Assembly (NCBI RefSeq): GCF_016808095.1 | Contig: NC_068974.1 | Span: forward strand, 30,426,825 to 30,490,824 | Length of the DNA stretch: 64,000 nt | Direction: 5' to 3' | Source: Vigna angularis | Lineage: Eukaryota; Streptophyta; Magnoliopsida; Fabales; Fabaceae | Shown: positions 39,646 to 49,939 of the stretch, one piece after another | Position numbering within the stretch: position 1 is the first letter of the stretch | Layout: every line of letters begins with the position of its first letter | Program-made: the position numbers and the translations under genes | The notes under the pieces: generated by a model | What the model saw: only the letters and a program-made list of their open reading frames with translations | Told to the model about the DNA's origin: nothing | Databases searched by the model: none

Positions 39646-40081
39646 ACATATTAGTATTTTAGTTTTAACACACACACATATATATAATATTTAATAGTAA
39701 CAATAATTTATAATTTTTTACGTTAATAATTTTAATAAGTATGATTTTAATTTGGATACACACGATACCAATCATATATTTATTTTTATCTTGTTTTTAA
39801 AAATTATTATATATATATATATATATTATTTTTTTAAATAAAATTATTGACATATGTCGTATCTGTATATGTGCACCATATATATTATATGACTCTTCTT
39901 ATAATGTTTATGATTGAGAAGGTTTTGTCTACTTTTTTTTTATAATATTGTGTAAAAAATTCTCTCAATTGATATTAATAAAAAATAATTATAGTTAATG
40001 TTGACGAAAACTTTTCTCAAAGAAAATCTTAACAATAGCATTTATATTAGTAATAAAAGAAATCACTAAAAACATTGATTA
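39646..40081 (+). repeat. Duplicated AT-rich segment, copy B (also at 25,563-26,067)
   Basis: Nearly identical to copy A except for shorter CA/TA runs and a few substitutions. In copy A the end ACATTGATTA runs into AAGTTATTT. Here it runs straight into ACATATTAGTATTTTAG, which is the sequence that begins copy A. Confidence 0.9.
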
Positions 40082-40083
40082 CA

Positions 40084-40115
40084 TATTAGTATTTTAGTGC
40101 AAAAATACTAATATG
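40084..40115. repeat. Perfect short inverted repeat at the junction
   Basis: The arms ATTAGTATTTT and AAAATACTAAT, extended by CAT/ATG on the outside, surround a loop of about 6 nt (AGTGCA). The hairpin lies exactly between duplicated segment B and direct-repeat copy 2. Confidence 0.85.
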
Positions 40116-40116
40116 T

Positions 40117-40613
40117 ATGAATATAGATATTGGGATATAAGGTATAGGATACGGAGAAATAGAATTTTTCGAATTTTGAGATCCAATTAAGCATTTCATC
40201 ATATTTTAAAATCGATTAAAAGATTATTGGATTTAGATTTATTATTTAGATTTAGATTAAAAGAATGAGTTTAACCATGATTGATATCCATAGACAAATT
40301 GTCTAGAACATTTAACTTCATTAAGTTAAACAATAAAAATGTTTGAATTCACTTCTGAATATAAACACAACAAATGTTTTTAGTTTTTTACAAGACAAAA
40401 GACAACTCTTGTAGAGAGGATATATGAATAATACAATGAACTTCTGAAAACTTGTAAAAGATTTTTTAACAAATGAGTTACAAAGAAATTATCTTTGAGA
40501 AAAACAATGAGAGTGTATTGATCTTGATAGCAAAAGTTCTTCTTTCCTTATTTTCAACACTTCTCTTAGGCATCTTAAAAAAAAGATTTGTTACTCAAAG
40601 CTTTGACTATCTT
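40117..40613 (+). repeat. Direct duplication, copy 2 (partner 38,920-39,414)
   Basis: The second copy of the block of about 495 bp. Unlike copy 1 it continues into CTAGGTATGTAGCC, so this copy probably keeps the original right flank. Confidence 0.9.
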
Positions 40614-41391
40614 CTAGGTATGTAGCCTTTATGATAGAGTCAGAAGCTATTTTGGTTTCTTGCAGAGCAACTGTGCTGTGTACAGATGAGACAGACAAAA
40701 AGAATGTATTAAACATTCTTTGAATATCTTTATGTCTCTAAACATTCTTCTGATTATGAGCAGACTTTTGAATAAAGTTGATAATATGCATAGAAAAAGA
40801 GAGCACAACATAACAAACAAAAAGTACTTTGACATACATGCATTCAAACCATTAGATGACATAAGCATTTGAACTGTTACACGACTTAAGTGCTTAGGAG
40901 TGATGCTTGGTATAATCGTTTAATGTTAGTTTGTTTTGAGTAACTTTGTGAAGATGTTTAGTTTTAGCAGAACTTATGTTCAGACATTTTGTCTTTTTGT
41001 TTAGACGCAATGACGATTAGGTGCTCTATTAGGAGATCTAAAACATTTAGCGCTTTTTATGTATATGTTAAACGCTTTGTGATATCATACGTTCATATAT
41101 CATTTAATAGCATTTAGCGCATTACATTGATATCCTTGACTATTCATTTCATGTAGACGTTTCCTTGTTTCAATTTCATGCCATGCACACATAGTTGATA
41201 TTTTTTCGCAAATTGTGGTCTTTAAACAGTGCAAATAAGTTATTGAGCTTGAGCCATAAGGGTTGCGTGGAAGTTCCAGATTTGGGGTCACGTGATGCAG
41301 AGAACTTTGTTGCAAACCTTATAATCGCAAGCCTCCAAACACCTATAAATAGTGTTCGATGCTTTATTTGCTTCTACACTTTTTTCTTCTA
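40614..41391. other. Intergenic DNA, possible retroelement remnant
   Basis: Repeated CATTTAGCGC-type words (about 41,047 and 41,111) and generally mixed composition suggest decayed LTR DNA. No gene is supported. It ends at the imperfect 9-bp duplication flanking the next element. Confidence 0.35.
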
Positions 41392-42467
41392 GGTTTAAAT
41401 CTTGTTAGGTCCCTATTTTCGTCCAGAATCTCAAATAGGTCATCTTTTTGTTCGGCGTCTCAATTGGATCCTTATTTTTGTAAAATTGAATCAAATAAAG
41501 GTCTGTCGTCAAATTGATCAAACGCCGTTAAGGAGGGTGTTACGTGGCATGTTGATAGTGTAGTTTAATTTACGTGGCATTAAAAAGGTGTGTGAAGTGT
41601 ATTTTTTTTTAGTTTTTGAATTAAAAAATGGAGTGCACAGTGGGGAAATAAAATTTAAACAAGGTCAAAGTGGGCAAAAGAAATTAAGATAAGTGCAGCA
41701 ACCCCTTTCTTTTTCGAAATCGAAACGGGGAAAGTGAGTTTTAGGGTTTGTGGGAGAAAACAAAATCGTTGTTGCAGAGAAAGGGGCAACTTCTCTATCG
41801 ACATTTCCTCATCTCACTTCTTCTTCTTATTACACAACACCCTCCCAACGGATCTATCTTCACCTTCTTCCTCTTTCCTTTTTGAGTCATGAACAAATTA
41901 ATCAGTTACCACCGTTCTCTCTGTTGAATATTGGAGTAGGCTTTCCGTGCTTTTGTATTTAGGTTTGTTTTGTTTTTTCGCATATTGGGCAGCCACTACA
42001 ATCGAACTTTTTAACTGTTGCAATTGCTTTACCGAGTTAGGTTGTAGAATTTAGTGCAGATAGGTGAGTCACAGTGGTTTGGAAGTTATTATAAAGTAAC
42101 GATTTAAATAACTTAGTTTTTTTTAATTTCATTCTTTCTCTCACTTTGTTGCTCAACAAGTTCCTCTCTGTACAGGTTGCTTCTTTTTCTTTTACTTCCT
42201 ATGTCACTGCTTCATTGTCTTTCTGTTCAAATCATCTATTTTTTCCACCAATTAATCACAAATGACACACGTTTTTAATGCCACGTAAATTAAAATTATA
42301 CTGTCAATATGTCACGTAACACCCTCCTTAATAGCGTTTGATCAATTTGACGGCAGACCTTTATTTGATTCAATTTTTCAAAAATAAGGACCCAATTGAG
42401 ACGTCGAACAAGAAGAAGACCTATTTGAGATTCTGGACGAAAATAGGGACTTAAGAGACATTAAACC
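41392..42467. mobile_element. Mutator-like element, 1.08 kb, with captured sequence
   Basis: Inverted repeats of about 205 bp (41,392-41,600 and 42,258-42,467) share GTCCCTATTTTCGTCC, CAGAATCTCAAATAGGTC and TTAAGGAGGGTGTTACGTG in inverse orientation. The flanks are TTTCTTCTA (41,383-41,391) and TTTCTTTTA (42,468-42,476), a 9-bp duplication with one mismatch. The interior (41,600-42,257) has gene-like composition and one 70-codon plus-strand frame (41,750-41,962) without a known domain. Part of the interior is duplicated at 39,423-39,558. Confidence 0.85.
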
Positions 42468-42638
42468 TTTCTTTTATCTATCTTGGGTTAATTTTATTAT
42501 GGCTTAATACCCTATTTTGTCCCCAGTTTCGCTTGAAAATGTCAAATTAGTCCATCCTTTAAAAAGTGCGTCAATTACGTCCTTACTTAATAAAATTTAT
42601 ATTAATGAAATTCCTCCCGTTAAATCTGTAAGACCCAT

Positions 42639-42641
<3 letters not shown>

Positions 42642-42712
<71 letters not shown>
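42642..42712. repeat. (TA)n microsatellite near the LTR start
   Basis: About 71 bp of TA dinucleotide beginning 15 bp inside the solo LTR. A second AT run lies at 42,901-42,931. Confidence 0.97.
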
Positions 42713-42715
<3 letters not shown>

Positions 42716-42852
42716 GTAAATTTTAGCATTTTATTAGTAATAATAATTTTAATGGATAGAAAAATGTAAATTTTTGGATATAAAATTATAGTAATTCTAG
42801 AGGGAGAGCTTCAAATTTTTGATAACTTATTTAGGATTTTTTTTAAGAAAAG

Positions 42853-42897
42853 TGAATAGTGAATAGTAAATAGTAAATAGTGAATAGTGAATGGTTA

Positions 42898-42935
<38 letters not shown>

Positions 42936-43075
42936 TAAATTGTGGAAGAGAACACTCCACGTAGAGTTAATAATTCAGAGATAAGAATGGTGAATAAAAA
43001 AATAATTTTTGAATAGTAAAAGTGAATAGAAAAAGTGAATAGTAAAAATGAATAGTAAAAATGAATAGTAAATTT
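42853..43075. repeat. GTGAATA/GAATAGTAAAA short tandem repeats in the LTR
   Basis: Heptamer-like units (GTGAATA, GTAAATA) at 42,853-42,896 and units of about 12 bp (GAATAGTAAAAGT) at about 43,012-43,075 flank an (AT)n run. They lie directly upstream of the LTR TATA box, where LTR enhancer repeats are usually found. Confidence 0.7.
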
Positions 43076-43095
43076 TTTGGCTATAAATAGCCAAG
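43076..43095 (+). promoter_or_regulatory. TATA box of the LTR promoter
   Basis: TTTGGCTATAAATAGCC carries a strong plant TATA box. The following sequence (AAGATTTACACC, about 43,108-43,119) is a plausible transcription start area. Confidence 0.55.
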
Positions 43096-43468
43096 GGGGG
43101 GAGGTTGAAGATTTACACCAAAATTCTAGAGAAATTGTGAGAGAAGAGAGTTGGAGGAAATTTTAGTTGAAGAGGGGAAATTCTGGAAGTTTCCGGAGAA
43201 CGGTTTGAGAAGAAGAAACTAAGTCTGGAATAGAGGTAAGGGGAGCTAACTTTGAGTATTTCCTTTTGTATTATCTTGAGTCTTGAATATGCTATATTTT
43301 GCTTTTGTCTGATCTTAAATCTTGAATATGGAGTATTTTGTTTCTGTATGATCTTGAATTTAAATGAGAGTATGCTTTTGTGTTGATATCCAAGTGTGAT
43401 AGTTGTAAATTGTGATGTTGAATATGTTATGCCATTTGTATGTTATTAGTTGTTTATTTTTGCATTTT

Positions 43469-43909
43469 GGAAGGATTAGAAATTGTCTAACCGGCTCTGC
43501 CAGATTCAATTTCTTGTTTCCCCAAACATTTTATTGTTTTCCTTATTTATTTTTATTGTAATTTGGAAGGATTAGAAATTGTCTAACCGGCTCTGCCAGA
43601 TTCAATTTTTTGATTCCCCAAATTTTTTTATTTCTTTCCTTACTTATTTTATTATATTTTTGGAAGGATTAGAAGTTGTCTAACCGGCTCTGCCAGATTC
43701 AACTTCTTGTTTCCCAAACTATTTATTGCTTTACTTATTTATTTTATTGCAATTTTTGGAAGGATTAGAAGTTGTCTAACCGGCTCTGCCAGATTCAACT
43801 TCTTATTTCCCCAGACATGTATTGTTCTTGTTATTTAATTATATTGTATTTTTGGATGGATTAGAAGTTGTCTAACCGGCTCTGCCAGATTCAACTTCTT
43901 GTTTCCCCA
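43469..43909 (+). repeat. Five tandem structured repeats (96-97 bp period) in the LTR
   Basis: Copies start at about 43,469, 43,565, 43,662, 43,758 and 43,854. Each has GGAAGGATTAGAA, then TTGTCTAACCGGCTCTGCC, then AGATTCAA and TTCTTGTTTCCCC, separated by a T-rich spacer. AGAA(A/G)TTG pairs with CAA(T/C)TTCT, and inside it GGC-TCT-GCC can form a second small stem. The variable base pair changes on both sides together between copies 1-2 and copies 3-5. Confidence 0.9.
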
Positions 43910-44942
43910 TAAAATTTTATATTAAGATTATTTTTATGATTGTCAAATATTGTATTCTTCTATGACCATTTATAGTAATATTTTATTATTGTTAATTGTT
44001 TATAATTATCTTGTATGAATTCTATTATGGATGTTTATTGTGATGAATTTATTGAATGAGTTTGTTGGCTGAAATTGATCTTGTTGGAAGGTTTGGAGGA
44101 AGGGTTCTGTAATAACTTGTATATGGGTATTAAATATACAGATACTGTTTGAGGTTGTTGTGAGAGGAAGTAAAATATTAAAATTAGGCATTTTAGATTT
44201 AGATCATAAGAGAACAAGGTAGATAAATTAAATAAATAAATTGTAAATTATTAAGGGCCTCCCTTTGTTGGTAGGATAGAGGAACCTTAAAAACCTGAGT
44301 TGGCACATCCCTGATCATAGAGCAGCCCTGGCCTGGTCCAGTCAGTTGTGACTAGTCATATGTGCTGGCGTCGAAGGTGAGTTTGATGCGTTCAGACATC
44401 TGGGTCCTCTCCGGTGACCAATTGGGGTAAAGAAAGATCTCTAATAGGATGAAAATAAAATAAAATAAGTCAATTGTAGATGCATAAAGTTATCATGGTA
44501 AAAACTTCATATATATTTTATTTGTCGTTACATTGAGCTCAGACTTTAATATGTAGTTGCTAAGATATGTTGAAATGTTTTGGCTGATCTATGAATCTTT
44601 GATTGGTGAAAATATGTTGAGTTATACTCGTTATGGTCAAAATGAGTTTATAATATGAAGTATGATATCTGGCAATATGTTTAATTTATTGACACCAAAT
44701 TAGGTTATTGTCAAATTATGATTAGAGAATGAACATGATTGAGTTATGTGGAGAAGAGGTTATGAATTGTTGATTTGATTAAATGTTGGAGTAGATAAGA
44801 GGGTATGAAACGTTGATTTAATGAAATGTTGGAGTGGATATAAGAAATCATTGCTTATGAAATGATGTTTCCTACGGGAAGTAGTATGTTCGGTTTATAC
44901 CATGAGAGCTTGATATGAGCAAAGTAACACCTGAGGTTTATG

Positions 44943-45112
44943 AAAGCAGGCAGCAAGTGGTCTGACCATAAGGCTTTGACATAAATATGTGGTTCATAAG
45001 TTTTATAGAAGCAGGCAGAGAGGGGTCTGACCATAAGGCTTCAGAAAGTAAGACATAGTATATAAGTGAGACTTAAGGAAGCAGGCAGAGAGCGGTCTGA
45101 CCATAAGGCTTC
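44943..45112 (+). repeat. Three smaller structured repeats in the LTR
   Basis: Three 35-bp units (44,943-44,977; 45,008-45,042; 45,078-45,112) share GCAGGCAG and GGTCTGACCATAAGGC. Each is bounded by an inverted pair: AAAGC/GCTTT in the first and GAAGC/GCTTC in the other two. Confidence 0.85.
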
Positions 45113-45806
45113 ATGAGTAAGCATGGTACACTTGTAAGATTTATGAAAATGAGAAAGATGATTTTGATAATGATGAATTAATGACATCGGAATAATGATA
45201 TTTTATCAATTGCAGAAATACATTATTATAATATTTTTATTACAAGTTTAATGATTTTTTTGATATGGTTGGCTTACCCTTATTTGTTTGTACTATGATC
45301 ATATAACTCATGTTATATGTGATTAGATAATGTTGCAGATGCGGTTGAACAAGCTTAGAGATGAGAGAGATGCGGGGAAAACTTTCAGGGATTTTTGTAA
45401 AAAGAATAAATTTGTATTGGGAAGATTATGTTGTGTAAAACTTATAAGTTGAAATTTCAATGGTGAAGACTATATTGTTTAAAGTTTGTAAGTTTGGTAT
45501 TGTACTTTGGAGTAATTGAAATAAAGTTTGATTGTTTATAAGAGATATCAAATTAATTTAGTCTCTACTATCAGTAATACCCTTTAAAATATTTGGGTGT
45601 TACAAAATCCGTACAAACGGCGTTAATTATTAAAGTAGAAAAGAGAGAAAAATAATTAACGCCGTTTGTACGGATTTAACGAGATGGATTTCATTGATAT
45701 AAATTTTATTAAGTAAGACGTAATTGACGCACTTTTTAAAGGATGGACTAATTTGACATTTTCGAGCGAAACTGGGGACAACATAGGATATTAAGCCTTT
45801 TATTAT

Positions 45807-46620
45807 TTATGGCAAAATACTAAAATATAACTTAGAAGTTCTTGTTACATCTTAAATCTTAAGAGACTTTCTTAATATACAATTATTAAGTTTTTAAAGG
45901 TAGTGAGTATATACACTTTAAAAAACCCATTTAATTCGTGTTTTCTTCCGTTTTTACAATATCTAATGATTAAAATCATGAAGTATCTGTTTTTTCATTT
46001 ATTATTAAAAATATATAAGTTTTTTACAATTTAAATTTATGTGAGTTATGACGGTCCATCTTCTTTGACTCTTGTGAGTTGCGAGTTATGTGAACAGGTC
46101 ATAGATATTTAGAATTCAAAAATTGAGTCCTTCCATTATATTTCTTTTGGGAACTGGCTTACAAATCCTATCCACTTTATCATCCATAGTAAATGATATG
46201 TATTAAACGAAAATAAAAATGATAATTAAACTTATTTCAATACAAATTTTTAATAACAACTCGACTCAAAATACCAAAAAAATTAATTAAACATATTAAA
46301 TACGAAAATTCTGGTTAAAAAAACTCTGCAGTGAATTTAATTTACTTAAATGAGTGGTCCCTTGGTTTCTTCACCAGACGCTCTTATAATTTTTCACACA
46401 TAATGTGATTACTTGAAGACAGTGCTTAACTCCTAATAAATAGTATATAATACTTCCATTCTAATAATGTCCATTCATTAAGGAGATTGATTACTCGAAC
46501 GGGAATCTTGATTAATTAAGAAGCATCCAACAAAAATATCTGTAAACATTAGCCTCATTTGATGCTTAAAAACTTTATTAAATTCGTGTTTTCACTCTTT
46601 TCCCCATAAAGAGAAACGTT
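45807..46620. other. AT-rich intergenic DNA
   Basis: No gene or repeat with definable borders was recognised. Confidence 0.55.
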
Positions 46621-47161
46621 AAACAGATGCTTGGCACACCTACCATACCTTTTTACAACCATAGTCCCACATCCATGATGTTGTGTTCCTGTCTCTCTAC
46701 TATGCTCCTTAAAACCCTGTGTGCGTCCAGATTCAATGAACCATCTTTCTTCCCTTTTTCTTTTTCTTCTAACTCTTTTCTATTTTCGACTCTATATAAT
46801 TGTTTATGGTTTAAACCCTAAGCTCTTTTTCGAAGAGGAGTGGCCACACACTAAAGGGCCAAACCCTTTGTCCGTACACTGAACATGGCTGCTCCTCCTT
46901 CACCCTCTTCATCTTTACAATCTGAGGCTTAATCTATGGTATGTTCATAATTCATGCCTTTATATTTCACATAACCTATGCTTCATCATATAAAACCCTT
47001 TTGGTTTCTTAGTTATCTGAGTTTTTAATATGCAACAAAGTTTCTACCTAGCACAACAGAAAAAGGAAAGACAGACACCCAGATGTTATTACAATTTGAT
47101 GGAATATAAGACATTGTTGCATAGAATGATGGAAGTGTTGTTCTGTTGTTTGTTTTTACAG

Positions 47162-47342
47162 CTTTCTGGGGAAGTTGTTGTGGTCCACTGTGTCAATCAG
47201 GAGCCCCAGTATCAATGAAAGGTGGTTTTTGAAAGCAACATTAGCTTCTTGTTGTTCATCTATTGGTTCAAAATTCAGTTTATCTCAAATTTTGGGATAC
47301 AAAGCTATGTCTCGTAAAGAACCAAATAGCAGTTGCTTTCAG
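47162..47342 (+). other. Exon-like block with AG/GT borders
   Basis: Acceptor TTTTTACAG at 47,153-47,161 and donor GTACGT from 47,343. The block is gene-like in composition and free of stops in one frame. The product was not recognised. Confidence 0.35.
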
Positions 47343-49185
47343 GTACGTACTTTTCTGTCCTTTTTTATATGATCGTTTGAATATTCTTCTTCACATGCCA
47401 AGTTTGGTTCAAATTGGGTTACATTAAATTAATCTTGGGATGTTTTTGTTTTTCTTCTTCTTTCTTTTGATATTATTTTATAAAAGCTGTGCTACATGTA
47501 CTATATTAGCTTAAAGTATTAATTGATTTATTAATAAGTAGTCTCTGGTGTAATAATGTAATTGGTTATTTTTAATGAGTTTTTTTTTTCTTTTATTCTA
47601 ACCCCAGATTATTTTTTTATTATGGTTTTGTAGGATAATATATTATTTTGAAAAATGAGAAGCTTTTTCCTTTTTATTTTTTATTAATAAAGTTAATGGG
47701 GATTCTTTAAAATAATTGTGATTGTGGGGGCTTTGTAATCTATGTTGGGAATTTAGTAATAATGAAGTAAACAAACAAATGGATCGATTATTTCCATGCA
47801 TGTTGAGTTATATAATACTTCAAAAACCAAAATATAAAAGATGAGAGCATCATTGGCATTTTGTGTAAGAAAGGTAATTGGGTTGTGTTGTTTTCAAGTT
47901 TTGAAGTCTAAATTAAAAGGTTGATAATAATATAATTAGCCAATAGAAATACATGCTTTGATTTGGGGCAAGATTTAGATGTAGTATAGCATATGTTCTA
48001 TTGGAACATTTTTAAGCATATGATAAGGGTTTTGGAATAAAATATTAAGATCTGAATTCTATATAAGATTCTAAAGCTTTATAACACTATCATTTCAATA
48101 AAATTCAATTCTAATAATTAAATTAATTTTTAAATTATAAAAGAAATTATAGTTTAAATAAACAAGTATAAAATTGTGAGGCTTATAAAATATTGTTATT
48201 GAAACAAAATTTATAAAGTTGCTTAAAAGTAATGTGATTTGATAAAATTTATTTAAAACCAAATAAGATATAGTAAAAGTTTCTTACAAGATTCTAGGAT
48301 CTAAAATTTACTAATCCACTACAAATATTGTACATGTATGTTTTAATAATTTCTTAAATGAAATTTCCGAAACCTGATGTTTGAAAAGGAAAAGCTTTCT
48401 CGAATCTCCCAATGTCATGTTAGTTCAACGGCTCAAAGATATCGTGAATCTTAAAACAAAAAAGAGGATATATATTTTTAAATATCTTATTAATATAATT
48501 ACATATGAACACGGTTAATTCAAAATCAATGAAGTTAACGTCACAACCTAATTAATATAGTTATGAAGTGTGATATGTGATTAAAAAATATTGAAAATTC
48601 TTTGGAAGTCTCAATTTTAATATGAAGTAATTTTAGAGATACCAAATGCATTAATCTTTTTTCGTTAATAAGTTGTATTCATGATTTAAGAAAATGAAAA
48701 ATGAAAAAGAAGGCAGAAGTCTATCATTTCAACCTTTTCTCTCATCAGGAATCAAATCAAAGTTATTATTTTTTTATGATATGTTTAAAATCCTAAACCA
48801 ACTAGATTATTTCATTTTATGTAAATAAGAGTATGATTGATGCTTAACATATCAGTGAATCATCACTTATCTATTTGTTTATACACACAAACCCAAAAGA
48901 AAAGATTGTTCCTTGAACCACTAAATGTTTGTCTTATTAGGTTTTATTCATAAAAATCAATAAAGAGTTTACTCAACTCAAGACTTATTTAGTTCTTGTT
49001 ATAATGTTTTAAGGCCTCAAGTTATTCTTGTTACAAAATTTAATTATTGCTAAGAAAAGAATTTGGAGAAAAAGCAGTGGCAAATTTCTAATGCTATGTG
49101 TCAATGATTTGCAATAGGAAATCACATATAGGGGTTTATATAAGATGAAGATGAAACTCTAATTAGAAGCTATGCACTACACTAT
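47343..49185. other. AT-rich DNA, possible intron
   Basis: No open frame or repeat with borders was found. It would be intronic if the transcript proposed for 46.6-49.5 kb is real. Confidence 0.35.
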
Positions 49186-49939
49186 TGAAGAACTACTAAG
49201 CAATGACACTCCCTTAGAAGATCTATTGTTGATGTCAAATGGCCAATGCACCCTTTTTTAGAGGGCTATGATCTCAGGTCTTCTTCAGTGTAACCTATCT
49301 TTTACTCCATGGCAGCTTCTACAAGTCTGCTTCACTTAGAATCTATGTTCTTGTAGCTGCTGAAGAGAGTTCCCCTTGGAAACTTCAAAATCTGTCACTG
49401 TTTTAATACTTTACCCAAAAGCTTTGTTTGTAGCAGTAAGTCTATACTTTTTATACTCTATGGTTGTAATGCTACCTTTCAACTTTTTTATCTCCTTGTT
49501 GCTGTTTGGAGCAGCAGATTGTAATAAGTTCTGATGGCGTGAGTTATATAGAAAGTGAGAGTTTGCTTGCCTATGTATAAGAATACCATATATGTTGAGT
49601 TGTATGGTTTTTTACAATTTCACTTCCTTACCCATTTTGTCAGATTTTTTTTATATGATTTTAAAAAAAAAATTATTCAAATAAGAAAATTTGTGATCAA
49701 TTATAAATTCAATAAATATTTACTTGATAGAAAAATAATATAGTCAAAGTAAAAACAAATTTACAAATAAGAGTAACAAATTTAAATAAAATTGTATGAT
49801 AAATTTATGTGATTGAATATCTTAAGATTTACATTGAAGACAAATATTATCATTCATCATGTAATTTATATAAAGAAATCTATGAACTTTTTCGTAAAAT
49901 TTTTTGACAAAAATTATAAACTTTGTTGTATAATTTTTT

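Larger units (their letters stand above)
39415..40116. other. Patchwork between the two direct-repeat copies
   Basis: Three blocks can be assigned. First, 39,423-39,558 matches 41,953-42,075 inside the Mutator-like element at 41,392 (shared GGGCAGCCACTACAATC and GTTGCAATTGCTTTACCGAG). Second, 39,559-39,640 is a GC-richer block with GGTCGGGTCGG and AACCCGACCCGCATG, a dispersed-repeat style that I cannot assign. Third, 39,646-40,081 is copy B of the segment at 25,563-26,067. The junction into copy 2 is the hairpin described separately. Confidence 0.75.
42627..45604 (+). mobile_element. Solo LTR of a retrotransposon, 2,978 bp
   Basis: It begins TGTAAGACCC and ends GGGTGTTACA, and is flanked by a perfect 5-bp duplication AAATC (42,622-42,626 and 45,605-45,609), so it is a complete LTR left by recombination between two LTRs. 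Internal features in order: (TA)n at 42,642-42,712; GTGAATA-type heptamer repeats at about 42,853-43,075 around another AT run; a TATA box (CTATAAATAG, about 43,081); a transcribed-looking leader; five structured tandem repeats (43,469-43,909); and three smaller structured repeats (44,943-45,112). Length and TGTAA...TTACA ends suit a large legume Ty3/gypsy family, which is inference. Confidence 0.9.
42501..45797. mobile_element. Hairpin MULE-type MITE (314 bp) interrupted by a solo LTR
   Basis: Ends GGCTTAATACCC and the inverse ATTAAGCC are flanked by a perfect 9-bp duplication TTTTATTAT (42,492-42,500 and 45,798-45,806). The left arm (42,501-42,626) pairs with 45,670-45,797. The rest of the right part (45,605-45,670) folds on itself through AACGGCGTTAATTATT and AATAATTAACGCCGTT around a loop of about 20 nt. 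Subtracting the solo LTR and one AAATC gives a 314 bp element that is almost entirely one long hairpin. Confidence 0.85.
46627..49560 (+). ncRNA. Possible spliced transcript of unknown function
   Basis: Composition rises at 46,640-46,940, where a CT-rich leader-like stretch includes a 15-codon ATG frame (from 46,886) and ends ATCTATG before a good donor, GTATGTTC (46,939). A 181-bp block (47,162-47,342) is preceded by TTGTTTTTACAG and followed by GTACGTAC, classic exon borders. Another less AT-rich block at about 49,190-49,520 could be a terminal exon. The exon-like block has one frame open throughout (ending SSCFQ), but neither it nor any joined frame resembles a known protein. A non-coding RNA or an unrecognised short protein is possible. 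Strand and exon connections are inferred from splice signals only. Confidence 0.25.

Noticed and set aside
42517..42726. Open frame ending in a Tyr-Ile repeat
   Set aside because: It reads through a MITE arm and a (TA)n microsatellite.
49300..49370. A second microRNA precursor
   Set aside because: The hairpin has only about 11 paired bases with an internal loop and no arm resembles a known plant miRNA.
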